Shown one piece after another: positions 6,759 through 10,429 of a stretch of 10,429 bases of DNA. Numbering within the stretch: position 1 is the first letter of the stretch; each line of letters starts with the position of its first letter. Both the position numbers and the translations under genes were made by a program. The DNA is taken from the NCBI GenBank assembly GCA_041663425.1, contig JBAYMS010000052.1:1-10429 (forward strand), written 5' to 3'. The notes beneath the pieces were generated by a model, which worked only from the letters and a program-made list of their open reading frames with translations, was not told the origin of the DNA and made no database searches. This DNA is from FEN-1322 sp041663425 (lineage in GTDB: Bacteria; Omnitrophota; Gorgyraeia; 2-01-FULL-45-10).

Positions 6759-6777
6759 ACCACATTAAAAGTGTGGT
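6759..6777 (+). other. Hairpin upstream of the DpnI-like gene
   Basis: ACCACATT (6759-6766) and AGTGTGGT (6770-6777) form an 8-bp stem (one G-T pair) closed by AAA, followed by GCTTTCT. The T tract is too interrupted for a convincing terminator, but the structure sits 32 bases before the GTG start at 6810 and may affect its expression. Confidence 0.4.
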
Positions 6778-6809
6778 GCTTTCTATGAAACAACAAAAGG
6801 CGAGAAAAA

Positions 6810-7241
6810 GTGCTAACTAATAGACAATCAGGTGATTTAGGCGAAGCAGAGGTTATTAAATTAGTTCCTTGTCCTAATTGTGGCAAAAAGCTGATGCTAC
6901 TTCCACCGAACTACCCGCTTTATGATATTCAATGCACAGGCTGTTCTTTTCGCGCCCAGGTTAAGACAAATTTAACCAAACCAAAGCCTATCGTCTTTGG
7001 CGCTGGGTGGCAGATAATGGAAAAGGTTTTGAAGTCCGGGATTATGCCTCCACCGCTTATTGTAAATTTTAAATGGACTGTAATTGGTAAGGCAAGACAG
7101 GAAATCAGATTTTATCCGTTTGTTCCAAAGGGTAATCTAAAAAAGTATAAATTATCCGAGAAGGCCAGGCGGGCTAATTACTGGATGTTTAATTATATAG
7201 GTTTGGATAAACTACCTTATTTTGTTTTATACAAAAAATAA
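6810..7241 (+). CDS. Stand-alone DpnI-like (Dam-replacing family) PD-(D/E)XK nuclease domain
   Basis: A 143-residue protein with CPNC (21-24), then D39-x2-C42-x2-C45-x4-Q50-V-K52. In DpnI, as I recall it, the zinc cysteines and catalytic D53, E64, K66 have the same D-x2-C-x2-C-x4-E-x-K spacing, so the fold and metal site are probably shared, with Gln replacing the catalytic Glu. The later part also matches: a hydrophobic strand PPPLIVNF (80-87), FVPKGNL, and KARRANYW with a downstream IGLDKLP (residues 118-136), parallel to the ARRAGW and IDLSQVP region of DpnI. The protein ends where the DpnI catalytic domain ends, so the C-terminal winged helix that helps read methylated GATC is absent. The start is GTG with AAAAGG 9 bases upstream; a stop in frame at 6786 prevents extension. 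It is probably an endonuclease of the defence block. Cleavage specificity and methyl dependence are unknown. Confidence 0.75.
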   Translation: MLTNRQSGDLGEAEVIKLVPCPNCGKKLMLLPPNYPLYDIQCTGCSFRAQVKTNLTKPKPIVFGAGWQIMEKVLKSGIMPPPLIVNFKWTVIGKARQEIRFYPFVPKGNLKKYKLSEKARRANYWMFNYIGLDKLPYFVLYKK

Positions 7242-7244
7242 ACC

Positions 7245-7619
7245 ATGCGCATAAAAATCACGATCGGGAAATTGCAGGTTTTCGCGACGCTCAATGACTC
7301 CAAGACGGCGAAGCTCGTATGGGATAATTTGCCGATAACGGCGAAAGCGGAGCGGTGGGGCGACGAAGTCTATTTTTATATAAAGCCGCAGATGGGCATC
7401 GAGAAAGAATATGCGGCTGATGTAGTGGAGGAAGGCGATGTGGTGTATTGGCCGGAAGGTCCGTGCATGTGTTTCTTCTTTGGGCCTACGCCGGCTAGCC
7501 GCGGCAAAGAGATCCGCCCGGCAAGCACAGTAAATGTTTTCGGTAAGATAGAGGGCGATCCGCATGTGTTGCGTGCGGTAAAAGATAACGATTCTATTAA
7601 AGTGGAAAAGATAGTTTAA
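7245..7619 (+). CDS. Cyclophilin-like fold protein (TM1367/DUF369 type)
   Basis: The 124-residue protein matches the small bacterial and archaeal cyclophilin-like family in length and order of motifs. These are an N-terminal strand with a TAKLVWDNLPI segment (21-31), WGDEVYF (38-44), a GDVVYWPEGPCMCFFFGPTP core (64-83), and a GKEIRPASTVNVFGKI strand pair (87-102). Members fold as cyclophilin-type beta barrels, but prolyl isomerase activity is not established for the family. It starts 3 bases after the nuclease stop with no Shine-Dalgarno motif, and its base composition is clearly richer in GC than the gene before it. It therefore looks like resident chromosome adjoining the island rather than part of it. 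The start could alternatively lie a few codons downstream. Confidence 0.85.
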   Translation: MRIKITIGKLQVFATLNDSKTAKLVWDNLPITAKAERWGDEVYFYIKPQMGIEKEYAADVVEEGDVVYWPEGPCMCFFFGPTPASRGKEIRPASTVNVFGKIEGDPHVLRAVKDNDSIKVEKIV

Positions 7620-7631
7620 AATTTAATCTAT

Positions 7632-7958
7632 ATGAAAACACCTAAGCTAATAGCAAAAGCATTTCTCCTCGCGGATTTATTGAAGTATCAGTCCGGTGCG
7701 GTCGTGAGTAAAGAGATCGTGAAGAAGGATACGGGCACGGTTACTTTATTTGCATTCGATAAGGGGCAGGGGCTGAGTGAACATACCGCCCCATTTGATG
7801 CGTTGGTTTACATCGTGGATGGCCGGGTTAATATTAAGATCGCCGGGAGATCGTCCGTAGTTAAAAAAGGCGAGATGATAATAATGCCTGCAAGTAAACC
7901 GCATTCACTAAAGGCTGTGACAAAGTTCAAGATGCTGCTTGTTATGATTCGGAAGTAA
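7632..7958 (+). CDS. Small single-domain cupin protein
   Basis: A 108-residue cupin barrel. Motif 1 is GQGLSEHTAPFDALVYIVDG (45-64) with one histidine (H51) and D56 where many cupins have a second metal ligand. Motif 2 is GEMIIMPASKPHSLKA (80-95) with H91. This SEHTAPFDA form is common among small stand-alone bacterial cupins of unknown substrate. The glutamate usual in motif 1 is lacking, so metal binding is uncertain. It follows the cyclophilin-like gene by 12 bases and has no clear ribosome site (the ATG follows ATCTAT). Substrate and role are unknown. Confidence 0.88.
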   Translation: MKTPKLIAKAFLLADLLKYQSGAVVSKEIVKKDTGTVTLFAFDKGQGLSEHTAPFDALVYIVDGRVNIKIAGRSSVVKKGEMIIMPASKPHSLKAVTKFKMLLVMIRK

Positions 7959-7984
7959 ATACATACGGATAAAATAATAACTCT

Positions 7985-9025
7985 ATGCCAAAGACACGGA
8001 TAATATGCACCATAGGGCCGGCAAGCGGTTCGTTGACTGTGCTTCGCAAGATGATGCTTGCGGGTATGGACGTAGCGCGGTTAAATTTTTCGCACGGCAC
8101 TTATGCCGATCATGCCATTTTTATAGAAAATATAAGAACGCTTAACAAAAAATACCGGAGACATGTACATATTCTGCAGGATCTGGAAGGGCTAAGGATA
8201 CGCGTAGGAGATTTTGCGGATCCGGCAGGCGTTATGCTTGTAAAACGTGGTAAGGTTTGGCTTACGCAGGAAACTAATGTCAAAGGCCGCGCGGATCTTA
8301 TCCCATTTGATTACGCCGGCCCGCTATCCGATATACACGCAGGACAACATATATACATAGATGATGGCAGGATCGATCTGCAGGTCATAAAGCGTGAAAA
8401 GCGCCGGCTAAAGGCTGAAGTCATAGTAGGCGGCCAGCTGAAATCTCACAAAGGTATAAACATGCCCGGCGTACATTTACGTTTTGCGGGCCTTACCGAC
8501 AAAGATATCGGAGATATTAATTTTGGTATGAAACACGGCGTCGACTTCGTAGCGCAGTCTTTTATACGTAAGGCAGCCGACATGATCATGGTGCGCAGGC
8601 ACATATCCAAACATAACTCCTCCTGCAAAATAATCGCCAAGATAGAAAGCAGGGAAGGGATACGTAATATAAACGGAATAATCGATGCATCCGACGGTAT
8701 TATGATAGCGCGCGGCGATATGGGGGTGTCGATACCAATTTATGAAATACCTATGGTGCAGAAGATGATAATTAAGAAATGCAATAATAAGCGAAAATTT
8801 GTAATAACAGCTACGCAGATGCTTGAGAGCATGACTGAGAATCTTCGTCCTACGAGGGCCGAGGTAACTGACGTGGCCAATGCTATATTAGACGGCACGG
8901 ATTACGTAATGCTTTCAGGGGAAACCGCCGCAGGGAAACATCCGGTTGAGGCGGTAAAGATGATGAATGATATCATTAAATTTACTGAGGCATCCTCAAA
9001 GTCAAAAAAGCCCGGAAGGAAATAG
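7985..9025 (+). CDS. pyk: Pyruvate kinase lacking the C-terminal domain
   Basis: The 346-residue protein covers the A and B domains of pyruvate kinase, which makes ATP and pyruvate from phosphoenolpyruvate and ADP. Visible motifs are TRIICTIGPAS (4-14), ARLNFSHG with R32, N34 and S36, the B domain at about 75-155, DFVAQSF (187-193), AKIES with the catalytic K219 and E221, IARGDMGV (241-248), TATQMLESM with T276, and LSGETAAGKHPVEAV (310-324). The normal enzyme is about 470 residues; this one stops just after the A domain, with a lysine-rich tail (SKSKKPGRK) in place of the C domain that carries effector sites and part of the tetramer contacts. The substrate-loop segment reads QDLEGLRIR, where GP(K/E)IR is usual. 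The frame and catalytic residues are intact, so it may be an active non-allosteric enzyme or a diverged paralogue. Confidence 0.88.
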   Translation: MPKTRIICTIGPASGSLTVLRKMMLAGMDVARLNFSHGTYADHAIFIENIRTLNKKYRRHVHILQDLEGLRIRVGDFADPAGVMLVKRGKVWLTQETNVKGRADLIPFDYAGPLSDIHAGQHIYIDDGRIDLQVIKREKRRLKAEVIVGGQLKSHKGINMPGVHLRFAGLTDKDIGDINFGMKHGVDFVAQSFIRKAADMIMVRRHISKHNSSCKIIAKIESREGIRNINGIIDASDGIMIARGDMGVSIPIYEIPMVQKMIIKKCNNKRKFVITATQMLESMTENLRPTRAEVTDVANAILDGTDYVMLSGETAAGKHPVEAVKMMNDIIKFTEASSKSKKPGRK

Positions 9026-9026
9026 C

Positions 9027-9773
9027 ATGAAGAATTTATTTAATTGGCAGGTGAGGCTCGGAATAGTGCTGCTATTTCTATCGGCTCTGACGATAAGCAT
9101 TCATTATATGTTATTCCGCGACGTGAAATATCTGGAATCTTTTGCCATAACGAGCCTTGCTTATATTTTTGTCGAGGTTCTGATAGTCGTGCTTCTTATC
9201 CAGGGGCTGCTCGAATACCGCGAAAAGCGCGCGCTATTGAAAAAGCTCAATATGCTGATAGGGACATTTTATAGTGAGATAGGAACCGCGCTCCTTAAGT
9301 TCTTTTCATTGTTCGATGCCAATGCGTCCAAAATATCGAAAGAGCTCCACATCTCAGGTACATGGACCTCGGATGATTTCAAACGTATCGAAAAGATGGT
9401 GGAAAAATATGTGCCTGCGTTTCATCAGGAACCGGGCAATCTCGAGGACTTCAGGCGTTTTTTAACCGAGCGGCGCGGACTTTTACTTAACCTGCTTGCG
9501 AATCCTAACCTTTTGGAGCACGAAACATTTACCGATCTTTTATGGGCGGTATTCCATCTCTCTGAGGAGCTGGCCGCGCGTAAAGACCTTGCCGCATTGT
9601 CGAAAACGGATCATGAACATATCGTAAAAGATATGAACCGCGCATATGGGCTTATCTTGCGCGACTGGATTTTATATATGAAACACCTGAAGGATAATTA
9701 TCCTTACCTGTTCTCGTTTGCCATGCGCACAAATCCTTTCGATACGAATGCGCGCATAGAAGTTAACTCGTAA
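9027..9773 (+). CDS. Membrane protein of unknown function with two N-terminal helices
   Basis: The 248-residue product has two hydrophobic segments, about residues 10-29 (LGIVLLFLSALTIS region) and 40-61 (TSLAYIFVEVLIVVLLIQGL). A soluble, mostly helical and charged domain of about 185 residues follows and should lie in the cytoplasm. The tail holds DNYPYLFSFAMRTNPF (228-243), which looks like a conserved family motif, but I do not recognise the family. ATG 9027 is chosen because AAGGA (9016-9020) lies 6 bases upstream and it begins 1 base after the pyruvate kinase stop. An upstream in-frame ATG at 8967 would overlap that gene by about 60 bases. The tight spacing implies co-transcription with the kinase gene. 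Confidence 0.7.
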   Translation: MKNLFNWQVRLGIVLLFLSALTISIHYMLFRDVKYLESFAITSLAYIFVEVLIVVLLIQGLLEYREKRALLKKLNMLIGTFYSEIGTALLKFFSLFDANASKISKELHISGTWTSDDFKRIEKMVEKYVPAFHQEPGNLEDFRRFLTERRGLLLNLLANPNLLEHETFTDLLWAVFHLSEELAARKDLAALSKTDHEHIVKDMNRAYGLILRDWILYMKHLKDNYPYLFSFAMRTNPFDTNARIEVNS

Positions 9774-9778
9774 GCTAT

Positions 9779-10291
9779 ATGGAAACGCTTATCGAATTTA
9801 AAAAAACCGATATTACGAAAGTCGCGACGGATGCGATCGTTAATGCCGCAAATACGACGCTATTGGGCGGTGGCGGAGTGGACGGCGCTATCCATAGAGC
9901 AGCGCGGCCGGAGCTCCTAGAAGAATGCAGAACGCTTGGCGGATGTAAGACGGGCCAGGCGAAACTCACCAAAGGATATAAACTACTCGCCCGGTACGCT
10001 ATCCATACGGTAGGCCCTGTATGGCATGGCGGGGATGACGGTGAGGAGGAGCTTCTCGCGTCATGTTATCGCAGCTCTCTGGACTTAGCCAGAAAGAACG
10101 GCATACGGTCGGTAGCTTTTCCATCTATATCCACAGGCGCTTACCGTTTTCCCGTAGAAAAGGCTGCAGCGATCGCTGCAAATACCGTTAAAGCATTTAT
10201 AAAAGAAAACCCCAGCGCTTTTGACCGCATTCTTTTCGTTTTGTTTTCAGACCGGGATCTTGATATTTACATAGCAGCATTCAATGCTTAG
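9779..10291 (+). CDS. YmdB/MacroD-like ADP-ribose macrodomain hydrolase
   Basis: A 170-residue single macrodomain. The diagnostic motifs are DITKVATDAIVNAAN (11-25), LLGGGGVDGAIHRAA (28-42), HTVGPVW (76-82) and FPSISTGAYRFP (114-125). N25 and D35 fall at the same positions as the catalytic pair of E. coli YmdB, so removal of O-acetyl or protein-linked ADP-ribose is likely. One oddity is RAARPEL where RAAGPEL is usual, placing an Arg beside the substrate loop. It starts 5 bases after the membrane protein stop and has no Shine-Dalgarno motif. The cytoplasmic role could be NAD-metabolite clean-up or reversal of ADP-ribosylation. Confidence 0.92.
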   Translation: METLIEFKKTDITKVATDAIVNAANTTLLGGGGVDGAIHRAARPELLEECRTLGGCKTGQAKLTKGYKLLARYAIHTVGPVWHGGDDGEEELLASCYRSSLDLARKNGIRSVAFPSISTGAYRFPVEKAAAIAANTVKAFIKENPSAFDRILFVLFSDRDLDIYIAAFNA

Positions 10292-10334
10292 GGGATAGGT
10301 AGTTCAACATATGAAAAATATTTGTTGTCAGACC

Positions 10335-10363
10335 TTGCCAAAATAGAAATCATCATGTATACT
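10335..10363 (+). promoter_or_regulatory. Possible sigma70 promoter at the right edge
   Basis: TTGCCA (10335-10340), a 17-base spacer and TATACT (10358-10363) predict a start near 10370. The -10 would lie inside the first codons of the alternative reading at 10355, so the two calls conflict. A GGAGGAG at 10379-10385 lies downstream, but the adjacent ATG (10386) closes after three codons. Confidence 0.4.
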
Positions 10364-10429
10364 AAATATAGAAATATTGGAGGAGATGTCTCGATAGCGG
10401 AAGCCATCAGGCCTATCACCTACAAAAAC
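10355..10429 (+). CDS. Possible start of an unrecognised gene (partial, runs off the window)
   Basis: From ATG 10355 a frame stays open for 25 codons to the window edge, beginning MYTKYRNIGGDVSIAEA. It is in the same frame as the macrodomain gene and has been open since that gene's TAG. No ribosome site precedes it, but several genes here also lack one. No family is recognised from so few residues, and an open stretch of this size could occur by chance. Confidence 0.35.
   Translation, partial: MYTKYRNIGGDVSIAEAIRPITYKN

Larger units (their letters stand above)
6284..6809. other. 526-base low-coding stretch between the M-S gene and the DpnI-like gene
   Basis: Apart from the 50-codon ORF and the hairpins listed separately, this stretch holds an exact 10-base direct repeat AAATACGGAC (6574-6583 and 6634-6643), a shorter repeat TAAGAAATA (6630-6638 and 6702-6710), and a lone TATAAT (6614-6619) without a good -35. 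No tRNA, rRNA, CRISPR repeat or transposase fragment is visible. It could be a relic mobile element, a structured RNA locus or the 5' region of the nuclease gene. Confidence 0.4.

Noticed and set aside
6559..6765. 68-codon reverse-strand frame in the gap before the DpnI-like gene
   Set aside because: It has no ribosome site, no family resemblance, and overlaps repeats and hairpins. Its hydrophobic look follows from the AT-rich composition.
6785..6820. 11-codon ORF just before the nuclease gene as a leader peptide or true start
   Set aside because: It is in a different frame from the nuclease, has no ribosome site and is too short to judge.
7227..7565. 112-codon reverse-strand open frame over the cyclophilin-like gene
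   Set aside because: The forward frame has clear family motifs; the reverse product has none.
10371..10429. Resemblance of GAGATGTCTCG and AGCGG to the start of 6S RNA
   Set aside because: The similarity is limited to a few bases and the window ends before the closing strand could be seen.
1..10429. CRISPR array, tRNA, rRNA or intact transposase
   Set aside because: No regularly spaced repeats, cloverleaf pattern, ribosomal RNA core sequence or transposase motif was seen on either strand.

Overview
This window looks like a bacterial chromosome segment in which an AT-richer accessory (defence) block, about positions 144-7241, interrupts ordinary housekeeping-type genes. The organism cannot be fixed from sequence alone. 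The compact layout, the frequent lack of Shine-Dalgarno motifs on the right-hand genes, moderate GC and the gene mix would suit an uncultured lineage such as Omnitrophota, but that is a guess.

Left edge (1-262): the last 26 codons of an unknown gene are followed by a clear rho-independent terminator. A dyad centred on CATATG then lies just upstream of a wrecked ORF6N-domain gene (263-615), which has lost its N-terminus and an internal segment and has a scrambled 3' end. Next is a BrnT/BrnA-like type II toxin-antitoxin pair (634-1142, overlapping by ATGA), driven by a near-consensus sigma70 promoter whose spacer holds a perfect 12-bp palindrome, a likely antitoxin operator.

Restriction block (1143-7241): a promoter with an extended -10 (1150-1179) is followed about 40 bases later by a strong terminator hairpin (1220-1250). 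This implies either a roughly 65-base RNA or attenuation of the restriction operon. The operon then encodes an HsdR-type translocase/nuclease (1283-3835) and, 9 bases later, one 812-residue polypeptide that joins an HsdM adenine methyltransferase to a two-TRD HsdS specificity subunit (3845-6283). A 526-base stretch follows, with several hairpins, short repeats and a 50-codon ORF with a strong ribosome binding site and one hydrophobic segment. Then comes a 143-residue protein (6810-7241) whose cysteine pairs, catalytic spacing and ARRA signature match the catalytic domain of DpnI but which lacks the DpnI winged-helix reader. This small stand-alone DpnI-like nuclease beside a type I system with a fused M-S subunit is the most interesting part of the window.

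Right side (7245-10429): base composition rises abruptly at the end of the nuclease gene. The genes are a cyclophilin-like-fold protein (TM1367 type), a small cupin, a pyruvate kinase lacking the usual C-terminal domain, a two-helix membrane protein of unknown function, a YmdB/MacroD-like ADP-ribose macrodomain protein, and possibly the start of another gene running off the end. They are tightly packed on one strand and could be one transcription unit, but no shared pathway is evident.
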